Origin: Akkermansia sp.
Lineage (GTDB): Bacteria > Verrucomicrobiota > Verrucomicrobiia > Verrucomicrobiales > Akkermansiaceae
Direction of reading: 5' to 3'
Assembly (NCBI GenBank): GCA_030531305.1
Contig: JAUNNT010000013.1
Coordinates: 1,389 to 40,170 of the forward strand
DNA length: 38,782 nucleotides
The position numbers and the translations under genes were made by a program. Of the stretch, positions 9,850 to 18,253 are shown one piece after another (positions within the stretch are counted from its first letter, which is position 1; each line of letters starts with the position of its first letter). The notes beneath the pieces are model-generated. The model did no database searches. It was not told the DNA's origin and was given only the letters and a program-made list of their open reading frames with translations.

Positions 9850-12534
9850 ATGAAGCGGACCATTCTGACAACTTGGGCGTGGGTGTGCCTGGCGGCATGC
9901 CCGGGCATCGCCTGCGCAGCCGACCAGCAGAAGGACAGCGGGCGGAACAACCGCCAGCAGGTCAGCAAGGCAGAGGACCAGGCCGACAGCCAGTTCGAGG
10001 ACAACCGCACCTCCGCCGAACGCGGCCAGTACGTGGACGCACCCGACACCGGAAGCGAGGGCACCGACAGCGACACCTACAAGATTTTCCAAGCCATCGT
10101 CAACCACAAGGCGGACGACCTCTCCGACCTCTACGAGGAGGCGGAAACAGGCATCACCCCCACCAGGACGGGAACGGACGGCAAGCAGCAGCAGGCCCAG
10201 CCCGCAGCCGCGGACCCCACCGCCGAGCCCGATGCATCCAAGATGCGCGACATCAACTCCGACGTCTGCTTCGGCAGCCTCACCAAGGACGCGCAGGACG
10301 CCCTGAAGCAGCGCATGGACCAGCGGGAGCTGCTGGTGCGCGCGCACATCAACAAGCTGGGCAGCCTCACGCCGCTGGCGCTCGCCGCATACTACGGTGA
10401 CGAGAAGATGGTGGAGACCCTGCTGGACGCCGGCAAGGCGACCGCCCAGAAGACCGTGCTGGAGAAGCAGACCCCGCTCATGCTCGCCGCCTTCGGCCAC
10501 AACAAGAGGGTCATCCAGCTCCTGCTCAACACCGAGGGCAAGGACGCGGAGGACAAGGTCACCGAGCAGGACGCCTACGGCATGACCGCCATGCACTACG
10601 CCATCATTGCGAACGACCGCGACATCCTGACCGAACTGGTGAACGCGCTGGGCACCTACCACGGCGGCGACAAGAGCGACGCCCCCGTGAACACCGCCAA
10701 CATGATGGGCTACACCCCGCTCCACTACGCCGCTCAGCGCGGCAACCTGGACATGTTCAAGCTGCTGCTCGACAAGGGGGGCGACTACACCATCGAGGCC
10801 AAGGACGGCGAGACCGCGCTCATGGCCATGTGCGCCGGAGGCCACCGCGAGATGGTGCAGGACTTCCTCACGCGCCTGCGCCGCGACCCCCACCGCCTGG
10901 ACATCCTCAACGCCCAGGACAAGCGCGGCAACACACCCGTCCTCCACGCCATCCGCAACAACAAGGAGGAGGTGGCCAAGATGCTCATCCTGGACGGCGT
11001 GGACCTGCGGCTCACCAACGAGGCCGACCAGAACGCCCTCATGTTCGCCGCCGCCGTGGGCAACAAGGAGCTCATCCTGGAATGCGTGAAGGTGGGGCTC
11101 CTCGCCAACGAGGAGGACAACCGCGGCCGAACCGCCCTCATCTTCGCCACCATCAACGGCCACACCGATGCCATGGTGGAACTCGCCCGCGTGCACGCCG
11201 ACCCCAACCACTACGATGAAAACGGCCTCACCGCCTACCTCTACGCCAAGGCCATGGACGATGCCGAGGCCATGACCACCCTGGCCGGAATCGGCGCGGA
11301 CCCCGAGGCCGAGCCCGCCGAGATGCAGCCGGAGAAGGGCTGGGGCGGCGCCAACCCCGCCCTCATGGACGCCATCGAGAAGCTCAAGGTGGGCCGCGTG
11401 CGCGCCCTCCTCAAGGACAAGCGCGACGCGCAGGACGCCGATTTCGCCGGCAACACGCCGCTCATGATCCTCTGCGCCCCGCTGGACCCAGAGAACCGCA
11501 AGGACGTGGAGAACAAGCACCGCAAGATGGCGCAGATTTTGGACATGCTGCTCAAGAAAGGAGCGGACCCCAACGCGGTGAACGCCGGCGGCCAGACCGC
11601 CCTCATGCGCGCCGCGGCCGACCTGGCTAAGAACGACCTCAACAGCGGCATGGTCTTTGAAATCATGAAGAAGGGCGCGTACCTCAACGACCGCCACGGA
11701 TTCACCCATGCCAACGCCCTCTGCTACTGCGGGTACGAGTCCATGGACGCCAAGGAGCAGCAGGAGGAACGCTGGGGATGGCGCCTGCTCGCCGCCGGAG
11801 CCCGCGTGCGCGACATCCAGGGCAACGGCGTGGACGCCCTCTACGCCTCCTGCGACACCGATTCCCGCAAGAAGCAGAAGGAGGACGAGGAGAAGAAAAA
11901 GGAGGAGCGCGAGGAAAAGGAGCGGCAGGAGCGGGAGAACTCCACCCCCGGCAGCTTTGTGCAGGATGCGCAGGACCTCGTCAATTCCACCGTGGACGGC
12001 ACCATGGGCCTGCTGCCCACCGACATGATTCCCGGCCAGGAGAAGTCCGGAGAGGAAGGCTCCGACGATGAGGCGCAGGAGGCGCAGGAGGAACAGAAGG
12101 AAAAGAGCGACCAGAAGAACACGGACGGCACCGCGCCAAAGGACACCGACAAGAAGGCCGACAAGAACAGCAGCAAGAAGGATGCGGAGGACCTGAAGGA
12201 CTACGTGTTCCCCGGCATGTGCCGCCTGCTGGGCGCGGATTCCCGCGCAGAGGTGCACAAGAAGGGATCCCCCAACTGCACGGATGCCCTGCGCAACAGC
12301 ATCGTCGCAAACTCCATGCGCTGGTTCATGCGCATCATCACCTACCGCCCGCCCAACTCCGCCGCGGAAAACACCACCGGCGGACGCATGGGACGCGGAC
12401 AGCGCGGCAACCGCAACGGTGCCAACCGCGGCGGCAACAGGGGCAACCGAGGCAACGGAGCCAACCGCGGCGGCGGCAACCGTGGCGGCAACGGCGGCCG
12501 CGGTGGCAACGGCGGCAACAACCGCCGCCGCTGA
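9850..12534 (+). CDS. Exported ankyrin-repeat protein with Gly/Asn/Arg-rich tail
   Basis: From the ATG at 9850 the product has 894 residues. The N-terminus is a Sec signal peptide (basic start, hydrophobic core, cleavage near ACAADQ). A hydrophilic region is followed by many ankyrin repeats (about residues 170-620), recognisable from the recurring TPLMLAA, TALIFATINGH, TPLHYAAQRGN and TALMRAA patterns. A highly charged Lys/Glu segment follows (about 670-780). The last 60 or so residues are almost only Gly, Asn and Arg (repeated NRGG units). Ankyrin repeats mediate protein binding; the tail could bind nucleic acid or anionic polymers, but neither partner is known. The frame is open far upstream across atpB, but that part is antisense to atpB and is not used. 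A weak promoter candidate is TTGCGT (9815-9820), 16 bases, TAGCCT (9837-9842), seven bases before the ATG. Confidence 0.85.
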   Translation: MKRTILTTWAWVCLAACPGIACAADQQKDSGRNNRQQVSKAEDQADSQFEDNRTSAERGQYVDAPDTGSEGTDSDTYKIFQAIVNHKADDLSDLYEEAETGITPTRTGTDGKQQQAQPAAADPTAEPDASKMRDINSDVCFGSLTKDAQDALKQRMDQRELLVRAHINKLGSLTPLALAAYYGDEKMVETLLDAGKATAQKTVLEKQTPLMLAAFGHNKRVIQLLLNTEGKDAEDKVTEQDAYGMTAMHYAIIANDRDILTELVNALGTYHGGDKSDAPVNTANMMGYTPLHYAAQRGNLDMFKLLLDKGGDYTIEAKDGETALMAMCAGGHREMVQDFLTRLRRDPHRLDILNAQDKRGNTPVLHAIRNNKEEVAKMLILDGVDLRLTNEADQNALMFAAAVGNKELILECVKVGLLANEEDNRGRTALIFATINGHTDAMVELARVHADPNHYDENGLTAYLYAKAMDDAEAMTTLAGIGADPEAEPAEMQPEKGWGGANPALMDAIEKLKVGRVRALLKDKRDAQDADFAGNTPLMILCAPLDPENRKDVENKHRKMAQILDMLLKKGADPNAVNAGGQTALMRAAADLAKNDLNSGMVFEIMKKGAYLNDRHGFTHANALCYCGYESMDAKEQQEERWGWRLLAAGARVRDIQGNGVDALYASCDTDSRKKQKEDEEKKKEEREEKERQERENSTPGSFVQDAQDLVNSTVDGTMGLLPTDMIPGQEKSGEEGSDDEAQEAQEEQKEKSDQKNTDGTAPKDTDKKADKNSSKKDAEDLKDYVFPGMCRLLGADSRAEVHKKGSPNCTDALRNSIVANSMRWFMRIITYRPPNSAAENTTGGRMGRGQRGNRNGANRGGNRGNRGNGANRGGGNRGGNGGRGGNGGNNRRR

Positions 12535-12558
12535 GTTGCAATCGCCATCTCCGCGCGA

Positions 12559-12615
12559 GTGCAATTTTAACATACCATATGGTGCAAATTTAACACGCCA
12601 TGTTAAATTTGCACC
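12559..12615. promoter_or_regulatory. Operator-like repeat cluster before the AAA ATPase gene
   Basis: Three copies of one 14-15 bp unit lie here. GTGCAATTTTAACA starts at 12559, GGTGCAAATTTAACA covers 12581-12595, and its exact inverted copy TGTTAAATTTGCACC covers 12601-12615. The last two form a perfect 15-bp inverted repeat with a five-base centre. The AT-rich unit is unlike the surrounding DNA. It ends nine bases before the -35 of the downstream gene, a good position for a repressor or activator site. Confidence 0.65.
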
Positions 12616-12623
12616 AAATTGTA

Positions 12624-12652
12624 TTGACGGGGAGAGGAAAGGGGCGTATGAT
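12624..12652 (+). promoter_or_regulatory. Promoter of the AAA/DUF4143 ATPase gene
   Basis: TTGACG (12624-12629), a 17-base spacer and TATGAT (12647-12652) form a good promoter. Six bases separate the -10 from ATG 12659, so the transcript should be leaderless. Confidence 0.75.
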
Positions 12653-12658
12653 GGCGGC

Positions 12659-13891
12659 ATGAAAAAGGGAGAGATACTGGAACGAAGCATGCTGCCGCTG
12701 GTGAAGCGCGCGGGCAAGGCGTTTCCGTGCGTGCTGCTCACGGGAGCCCGGCAAGTGGGCAAATCCACCCTTCTGCAGCGTTTCCTGCCCAAGGGCGTGA
12801 AGTATGTTTCGCTGGATGATTTTGCCACGGCGGCAGCCGCAAAGGCAGATCCCGCCATGTTTCTGGAAACATTGGGGTGTCCCGCATGCATAGATGAAAT
12901 CCAGCATGCGCCTGAACTTCTGCGCGCCATCAAGGCGCGCGTGGATGCGGCGCGGCGACCGGGCATGTACTTCATGAGCGGCTCGCAGCGCTTCGGGCTC
13001 ATGGAGGGGGTGACGGAGAGTCTGGCGGGCCGTATCGCCGTGCTGGAGCTTGGCACGCTCTCCCAGCGCGAGCTGACGGGCAAGGGCGCCAAGGTGCCGC
13101 CGTACCGACCGGAAAAGCCGCTGGACATCATGAAGGATGCCCCTGTGTGCCCCATGGCTGAGCTATACAAGCGCATCTGGAACGGCGGGTATCCCGGCCT
13201 GATGTGCTCGCGCGGCATGCCGCGCGACCTGTTTTTCAGTTCCTATCTCCAAACATACATCGAGCGCGATGTCAGCGCGCTCACGCAGGTGGCCGACAAG
13301 GGAGCGTTCCAAGACATGATGTATGCCATGGCCGACCTCACGGGGCAGCAGCTTGTGTACAGCGATTTGGCGCGCAATGCCGGGGTATCCATGCCCACCG
13401 TCAAGCGTTGGGTCAGCATCCTGGAGACGAGCGGCATCATCACCCTGCTGCGCCCGTACAGCACCACCACACCCAAGCGGCTTACGAAATCCCCCGTGCT
13501 GCATTTCATGGACACAGGGTTCTGCTGCTGGCTTGCGGGCATCAAGACCCCGCAGGAGCTCAGCATGCACCGCAAGCTCAACGGGCATATACTGGAATCC
13601 TGGGTGTTTGGCCAGCTCATGCGCAGGTACGCCAATTGCGGGGACATGCCGCTCATGCATTTCTACCGGGAAGCCAAAGGGGCGGAAATCGACCTGCTCA
13701 TAGAGCGTGCCGGAACGCTCTACCCAATCGAGGTCAAGCGTTCCCTCACCCCCTCCGCAAGCGATTTGAAAGCCATGCACGGCATACCCCTGGGCAGCAG
13801 GAAACTCGCCCCCGGCGTTGTATTCTGCCCCATCCAGGCCCCGCTTCCCTTGGGCGACAAGAACCTGGCCCTTCCCATTTCCGCGATTTGA
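12659..13891 (+). CDS. AAA ATPase with DUF4143 domain
   Basis: The product has 410 residues. The N-terminal AAA_14-type ATPase domain shows Walker A GARQVGKS at 29-36 and Walker B ACIDEIQ with Asp79-Glu80. The SGSQRFGLMEGVTESLAGR stretch is the sensor region of the family. The C-terminal DUF4143 domain has the nuclease-like pattern GAEIDLLIE followed by YPIEVKRS, which resembles a PD-(D/E)xK core. Proteins of this family are widespread in host-associated bacteria; their role is not established, so I give none. The start is fixed by the promoter six bases upstream. The AT-rich operator cluster before it suggests tight, perhaps autogenous, control. Confidence 0.9.
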   Translation: MKKGEILERSMLPLVKRAGKAFPCVLLTGARQVGKSTLLQRFLPKGVKYVSLDDFATAAAAKADPAMFLETLGCPACIDEIQHAPELLRAIKARVDAARRPGMYFMSGSQRFGLMEGVTESLAGRIAVLELGTLSQRELTGKGAKVPPYRPEKPLDIMKDAPVCPMAELYKRIWNGGYPGLMCSRGMPRDLFFSSYLQTYIERDVSALTQVADKGAFQDMMYAMADLTGQQLVYSDLARNAGVSMPTVKRWVSILETSGIITLLRPYSTTTPKRLTKSPVLHFMDTGFCCWLAGIKTPQELSMHRKLNGHILESWVFGQLMRRYANCGDMPLMHFYREAKGAEIDLLIERAGTLYPIEVKRSLTPSASDLKAMHGIPLGSRKLAPGVVFCPIQAPLPLGDKNLALPISAI

Positions 13892-13918
13892 GCCGCGCCG
13901 TCCCGGTCCCGCGCGCGC

Positions 13919-15127
13919 TCAGCCCAGGCGGTTGGCGTAGTCGGGGAAGCCGAAGCGGCGGACGCATTGCTGCGAGCCGTCCGCATGGAGGAGGTAGATG
14001 TCCGGGTGGGGTACGCCGTTGAAGTGCGTGGTCTTCACCATGGTGTAGTGGCTCATGTCGTCCAGCACCAGCTCGTCCCCCGCGTGCAGGGGGGCGTCGA
14101 AGGAATAGTCGCCGAAGACGTCACCCGCCAGGCAGGTGGGGCCGCCCAGGCGGTAGGTGTACGGCTTCTGGCCCTTCTCCGCGGCGGGGGAGTAGCACTC
14201 GCCGGGCAGGCAGACCGCGGGTTGCGCGGCATCTGCGGAGGCGGGAGTGTCCGTGATGGCGAACACATCCGCGCGGTAGGGCATTTCCAGCACATCCGGC
14301 GTGTGGGCGCTGGCGCTGGCATCCAGGATGGCGTGGCGGTAGCCCAGGCTTTCGAAGACATCCAGCACGCGCACGCGCAGCACGCCGGTGTGGATGGCCC
14401 ACGCCTCCCCCGGCTCCAGGTACACCTGCACGCCATACACGGAGCGGATTTCCCGCAGCAGGGAAACGAGCGCGTCGCGGTCGTAAAAGGGTTTGGTTAT
14501 CCAGTGGCCGCCGCCCAGGTTGAGATAGCGCAGCGTGCCGCCGCGCAGCAGGTGGCCGCATGATTGTTCAAAGGCGCGGAAGGTGTCGATGAGCTCCTGG
14601 GCGCCCTGCTCGCAGAGGGTGTGGATGTGCAGGCCGGAGATGCCGCGCAGGGCGTCCGCCCCCGCCTTTTCCAGCTCCTGCGGCGGGATGCCGAGCCGCG
14701 AGCCGGGCACGCAGGGGTCGTACAGCGGGGTGTGGCCCGTGGAATGGCAGGGGTTGATGCGCAGCCCGAACAGCACCTCCCCGCCCTTGGCGCGCGGGTG
14801 CGCCAGGCACATTTCCCTGTAGCGCAGCCATTGCGGCACACTGTTGAAATCGATGTGCGCGGCGAAGTCCAGCAGCTCGCGCAGCTCGGGCTCCGTGTAG
14901 CCGGGGGAGAACACCGCCACCTCGCCGACCAGGCCATGCGCCAGTCGCGCCTCGTAGAGTCCGCTCGCGCAGTAGCCGTTGCAGTACGGTTGCACCGCCT
15001 TCAACGCGGCGGTGCAGGCAAAGGCCTTGAGGGCCACCAGCATGCGCGCCCCGCCGGCATCCCCCACTTGGCGCAGGATGCGCGCGTTGCGCTCCAGCGC
15101 GGCAGGGGATATCAAGAACCGGGCCAC
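13919..15127 (-). CDS. nspC: Carboxynorspermidine/carboxyspermidine decarboxylase
   Basis: The product has 402 residues, a typical length. It is a fold-type III PLP decarboxylase: Lys34 in VALKAF is the expected PLP lysine, LHIHTLCE (about 190) and LNLGGGHW follow the cofactor-binding pattern, and the C-terminal GPTCLAGDVFGDY carries the catalytic cysteine of the family. The NPCHSTGHTPLYDP stretch followed by SRLG is characteristic of NspC. The enzyme converts carboxynorspermidine or carboxyspermidine to norspermidine or spermidine, the last step of the alternative polyamine pathway. The partner dehydrogenase gene is not in this window. The gene lies 16 bases after the TPR lipoprotein gene on the same strand and has no promoter of its own that I can see, so the two are probably cotranscribed. 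Confidence 0.92.
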   Translation of the reverse strand: MARFLISPAALERNARILRQVGDAGGARMLVALKAFACTAALKAVQPYCNGYCASGLYEARLAHGLVGEVAVFSPGYTEPELRELLDFAAHIDFNSVPQWLRYREMCLAHPRAKGGEVLFGLRINPCHSTGHTPLYDPCVPGSRLGIPPQELEKAGADALRGISGLHIHTLCEQGAQELIDTFRAFEQSCGHLLRGGTLRYLNLGGGHWITKPFYDRDALVSLLREIRSVYGVQVYLEPGEAWAIHTGVLRVRVLDVFESLGYRHAILDASASAHTPDVLEMPYRADVFAITDTPASADAAQPAVCLPGECYSPAAEKGQKPYTYRLGGPTCLAGDVFGDYSFDAPLHAGDELVLDDMSHYTMVKTTHFNGVPHPDIYLLHADGSQQCVRRFGFPDYANRLG

Positions 15128-15143
15128 GGGCGCGGGTTATCCG

Positions 15144-16175
15144 TTAGTTGGCGGCGGGAGCCTCCTCGGCGGGAACCTCGGCGGGCTGGGTGGCCTTCAG
15201 CGCCTCGATGAGCGCATCGTAGTCGCGCTTGGTCTCCAGCTTCTGCAGCAGGTCGGTGGTGCCGTTGTTGGCGGCGGTGCAGAGGTTGGCAGCAATGGCC
15301 CAGGCCTGGCGGGCCTTGTCGGAGTTGCCGTTGCGCTGCTCCAAGTTGCCGTAGGAGGTGTAGATCTTGGAGAAGCTCACGGCCATCTCCACGGTGGGCT
15401 GGCCCTGGTACTTGGCGGCTATCTCAATGCCCTTCTTGTAGGTGTCCAGCGCCTCCTCGGGGTCGTCGCCGATGAGTTGGCAGTCCGCCAGGCAGCGGTA
15501 GGAATCCACCACCTCCACCACGGCGCGGGAAAGGGCGGTGATGGCCTCCTTGCCGCTGATGGTGTCGCCCTCCTTCATGTCCACGGCCTTGAACTGGGCC
15601 TCGTCAATCTTGAGGGCTGCATCGTAGTACTGGAGGGCCTCCTTGTTGTTGCCCTGCATGAGCAGGCAGGAGGCGATGCCGTTGTTGATGGAGCTGAGGG
15701 TGTGCTGGCCCTCCGGGGAGTCGAGCTCCGCCGGGGTGAGCGCCTGGCATTCCTTGAGGGCGTCGCGGTAGGCGGCTTCCGCGCGCGGGTACGCCCCGCC
15801 CACGTTGCGCAGCACCTTGGCCAGCGCGCTGGCCGCGCGCACGCGCTCGCGTGCATCCTTGGATTCCGCGCGCAGATGGTCGTAGTAGTTGCTCAGCAGC
15901 TCCACAAAGTCGCGCGCCTTTGTGTTGAACACGGGGAACGCATCGTTGTCGCTGATGGTCAGCACCAGGTCGTACACGGCGGCGTTGAACAGGGCATCGC
16001 GGGATTCCGCCAGTGAGCCGGCGGCCGCAGCTTCGGGCGCGGCGGCTGTTCCCGAACCCTGCTGCGCGAGCTGGGCGTCCTTGGGGCCCTCGTCACCGCA
16101 GGAGGCGAGGAAGCTCAGGGAGAACAGGCCGGCGGCGGCCATGCTGACGGTACGGCGGGTGGAAAAAGTTTTCAT
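15144..16175 (-). CDS. TPR-like lipoprotein of unknown role
   Basis: From ATG 16175 the product has 343 residues. The N-terminus (MKTFSTRR, a hydrophobic stretch, lipobox FLASC) marks a lipoprotein. The mature part is almost entirely alpha-helical with repeated tetratricopeptide-like units such as AEAAYRDALKEC, NKEALQYYDAALKI and PEEALDTYKKGIEIA, about 34 residues apart. It should be an envelope scaffold protein. The frame extends 18 codons upstream (to 16229), but the promoter lies there, so ATG 16175 is preferred. It appears to be cotranscribed with nspC, though no functional link is evident. Confidence 0.8.
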   Translation of the reverse strand: MKTFSTRRTVSMAAAGLFSLSFLASCGDEGPKDAQLAQQGSGTAAAPEAAAAGSLAESRDALFNAAVYDLVLTISDNDAFPVFNTKARDFVELLSNYYDHLRAESKDARERVRAASALAKVLRNVGGAYPRAEAAYRDALKECQALTPAELDSPEGQHTLSSINNGIASCLLMQGNNKEALQYYDAALKIDEAQFKAVDMKEGDTISGKEAITALSRAVVEVVDSYRCLADCQLIGDDPEEALDTYKKGIEIAAKYQGQPTVEMAVSFSKIYTSYGNLEQRNGNSDKARQAWAIAANLCTAANNGTTDLLQKLETKRDYDALIEALKATQPAEVPAEEAPAAN

Positions 16176-16184
16176 ACTGCCGCC

Positions 16185-16213
16185 ATTCTGTCCCATGCGC
16201 GCGGGCGCGTCAA
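16185..16213 (-). promoter_or_regulatory. Promoter of the TPR lipoprotein-nspC unit
   Basis: On the minus strand TTGACG (16208-16213), a 17-base spacer and CAGAAT (16185-16190) stand nine bases before ATG 16175, giving an almost leaderless mRNA. Confidence 0.65.
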
Positions 16214-16287
16214 GCCAATTCTGCCGCATGGCAGACTTTTTGCGCGGGCGCCGAACGCATTTTTTTCGGGAGGGCTCACTTTTTTGC

Positions 16288-16317
16288 TTGTCTTTCCACG
16301 GAAAACGTGACTAGAAT
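16288..16317 (+). promoter_or_regulatory. Promoter of the acidic-tail lipoprotein gene
   Basis: TTGTCT (16288-16293), an 18-base spacer and TAGAAT (16312-16317) precede ATG 16334 by 16 bases. It is divergent from the promoter at 16185-16213, and the two share the 158-base gap 16176-16333. Confidence 0.55.
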
Positions 16318-16333
16318 AGGGAAACCTAACGAC

Positions 16334-17113
16334 ATGAAGCATCTTTCCTCCATTCGGTGTCTGGCAATGGCTTGCGGTGCAGCAGCCATCTCTCTCCTTG
16401 CATCCTGCTCCGGCAGCCGCACCCCGCAGGCGCTGGCAACGCAGTTCCAGCAGGCGTGCAACGTGGCGGTGTTCAGCTACAACGATGCCTACTCCCCCCG
16501 CGTGAGGCATTGCGTGGAGATGGGCCCGCTGCCCGCGGAAACCGCACGCGCCATCGAGATGTGGATTCGCCAGTCCACCGTCAAGAACTTCTCCTACGTC
16601 TATCCCCAGTACTTCATCGCCATGCAGCAGCCCGGTTCCAGCACGCTGCGCGTGTGGGGCATCTGCTCCGACGGCCAGGGCAACCTGGTGGGCATCCTGG
16701 TGCCGCACGACGGTGTGCATGCGTGGGACCTTCCCTACCGCGGCTCCTACCGCGTGTATGTGTGCGAGAACAAGAACCGCGCGGCCATCGGCGGTGCCAT
16801 CATGGAAGCCCTGGCGGACGCCGGGTATGACCGCGTGCGTCTCGATGCTCGCCGCAGCCGCGGCCTGCTGGAGGACCGCTACCTGATTTCCAAGCCTGCG
16901 GAGGACAACAGCCTGGCGCACGAGCAGAAGCTGCGTGAGCAGGAGGAAGCCTCCGTGAAGGCCGCCCAGGAGCGCAAGCAGGCCGCCGCCCAGGCCGCCC
17001 TGCAGGAGGAAACCGCCGCCATGGAGGATGACGAGGAAGAGGAAAGCGCCTCCTCCAGCGACGACAGCTCCTCCCTTGACCTGGATTCCACCAGCGAGGA
17101 CGACGAGTTCTAA
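16334..17113 (+). CDS. Lipoprotein with acidic Ser/Asp/Glu tail, unknown function
   Basis: The product has 259 residues. The lipoprotein signal ends with the lipobox LLASC. The body (about residues 35-190) is a mixed alpha/beta domain with no family I recognise. It is followed by a charged helix rich in Glu, Gln, Ala and Lys (about 190-230) and a tail made almost only of Asp, Glu and Ser. An earlier in-frame ATG at 16307 lies in the promoter spacer and is rejected. The gene has its own promoter and is followed by a strong terminator, so it is monocistronic. Function unknown. Confidence 0.75.
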   Translation: MKHLSSIRCLAMACGAAAISLLASCSGSRTPQALATQFQQACNVAVFSYNDAYSPRVRHCVEMGPLPAETARAIEMWIRQSTVKNFSYVYPQYFIAMQQPGSSTLRVWGICSDGQGNLVGILVPHDGVHAWDLPYRGSYRVYVCENKNRAAIGGAIMEALADAGYDRVRLDARRSRGLLEDRYLISKPAEDNSLAHEQKLREQEEASVKAAQERKQAAAQAALQEETAAMEDDEEEESASSSDDSSSLDLDSTSEDDEF

Positions 17114-17152
17114 GCATCCCTTCCCAAGAAAATCTCTCTCCAATTTCCAAGC

Positions 17153-17185
17153 GGGCGCATCCCAACGGGTGCGCCTGTTTTTTTG
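17153..17185 (+). terminator. Rho-independent terminator
   Basis: GGCGCA pairs with TGCGCC, with CCC/GGG stacked inside around a three-base loop, followed by TGTTTTTTT. It lies 40 bases after the acidic-tail lipoprotein gene. Confidence 0.9.
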
Positions 17186-17281
17186 CACTCCGCCAGGGTT
17201 TGTGATACGGCGTGGCCTTTGGGTATGCCAACGATTGGTGCCATTCCCTCCAGGCGTTTCATGTACGGGCCCGCATATGAG

Positions 17282-17313
17282 AGAGCCCCATCCGCACAAG
17301 CGGACGGGGCTCT
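17282..17313 (-). terminator. Hairpin terminator of the DUF3313-like gene
   Basis: AGAGCCCC (17282-17289) pairs with GGGGCTCT (17306-17313), and inside TCCGC pairs with GCGGA around ACAA. It lies 25 bases beyond the stop of the minus-strand lipoprotein gene. No long T-tract follows, so the efficiency is uncertain. The rest of 17186-17338 holds nothing I can name. Confidence 0.7.
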
Positions 17314-17338
17314 CCGGAAGGTTGAATGCGAGAGGGAA

Positions 17339-18097
17339 TCAATAGGCGGTGCGGCGCTGGTAGATACCCTTGGCGTAGCTGCGCTCGTTGACAAAATCCT
17401 TCATCGTCTTGCCTTGGGCGCGGTACTCGCCGCCAATGGTCAGCAGCTCTCCCATCTTCTTGGCCCAAAGCTGCAAATTGGCGTCCGCCGCGCCGCCGCG
17501 CTTGTAGGCGTTGGCGCTGTAGAGGCGGGCCTTGGCGCGGTTGGAATCCTTGAACGCCATGAGCAGGCGCCCGGTCTTCACGTCGCGTATCGTGCCCTCA
17601 ATGCAGATATCTCCCTCTGCAAAGTTGGACACCACGGAGGACACGCCGGGCACCGGTATGAAGTAGCCGCCCACCTCGGACGCCACACGCAGGCCGGGGC
17701 GCTGGGTGCGGAAGCGCACGATGGAGAAATCCATGCGCAGGGTGGCGTTCTCCGGGGAGTTCGCAAGCGTCCACCTGTTGATGAGCTTGTTGGTGCTGAT
17801 GGATGCGGAGACGGCCTTGGTCAGGTAATCGTGCATCTGCTGCTTCATGAGCGGAACGTATTCCTCATGCCCCTTTTCCACCAGGTGCATATCCAGCGGG
17901 GCAATGTAGATGCTGCCCACGGCGGGGGCGTCGTACGGCACATCCGGCAGCCAGTAGCCATCCACCGCCACCTTGAGGGAGTGGGTGAGCGGTACATCGT
18001 AGAGCCCGCTTTCCGATTTCAGCTTGGATTGCGAGAAGCTGCACGATGCCAGCAGCATGGCTGCCCCCAACAGAACGAGATGGAACGTCTTGAACAT
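17339..18097 (-). CDS. DUF3313-like lipoprotein
   Basis: The product has 252 residues. The signal ends with lipobox LLASC. The mature domain contains the pattern of DUF3313-type lipoproteins: a SIYIAPLDMHLVEKG strand near the N-terminus, a central helix (LMKQQMHDYLTKAVSAS), an LRMDFSIVRFRTQRPG strand and a late GDICIEGTIRDVKTGRLLMAFKDS motif. The family role is unknown. The gene has its own near-consensus promoter, six bases before the ATG, and a terminator, so it is transcribed alone. The family assignment is moderately sure. Confidence 0.75.
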   Translation of the reverse strand: MFKTFHLVLLGAAMLLASCSFSQSKLKSESGLYDVPLTHSLKVAVDGYWLPDVPYDAPAVGSIYIAPLDMHLVEKGHEEYVPLMKQQMHDYLTKAVSASISTNKLINRWTLANSPENATLRMDFSIVRFRTQRPGLRVASEVGGYFIPVPGVSSVVSNFAEGDICIEGTIRDVKTGRLLMAFKDSNRAKARLYSANAYKRGGAADANLQLWAKKMGELLTIGGEYRAQGKTMKDFVNERSYAKGIYQRRTAY

Positions 18098-18103
18098 AAC
18101 GGC

Positions 18104-18132
18104 AGTATACCGCGCGCCGCGCGCCGTGTCAA
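18104..18132 (-). promoter_or_regulatory. Near-consensus promoter of the DUF3313-like gene
   Basis: On the minus strand TTGACA (18127-18132), a 17-base GC-only spacer and TATACT (18104-18109) stand six bases before ATG 18097. This is the closest match to the sigma-70 consensus in the window and implies a leaderless mRNA. Confidence 0.85.
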
Positions 18133-18178
18133 GGTGCTAATCTCACCAGGGGGAAACGGATGCGTGCGCACAAACGCG

Positions 18179-18236
18179 TTGCCATGAGCGGGAAATGCTG
18201 GTAGTATTTATGCACCCACGCGGGTACACGCCCGCG
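18179..18236 (+). promoter_or_regulatory. Promoter and leader hairpin of the RND efflux operon
   Basis: TTGCCA (18179-18184), a 17-base spacer and TAGTAT (18202-18207) form the promoter. Unlike most genes here, a leader of about 40 bases follows before ATG 18254. It contains a hairpin, CGCGGG (18219-18224) with CCCGCG (18231-18236), and no clear Shine-Dalgarno site. The leader may control translation; this is inference. Confidence 0.65.
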
Positions 18237-18253
18237 AACAACCTTTCATCACC

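Noticed and set aside
8818..13218. A 1466-codon open frame on the minus strand
   Set aside because: Only its last 294 codons are atpB. The rest is antisense to the ankyrin gene and the AAA ATPase gene, is rich in Val, His, Gly and Ala as usual for shadow frames of GC-rich genes, and contains the atp promoter.
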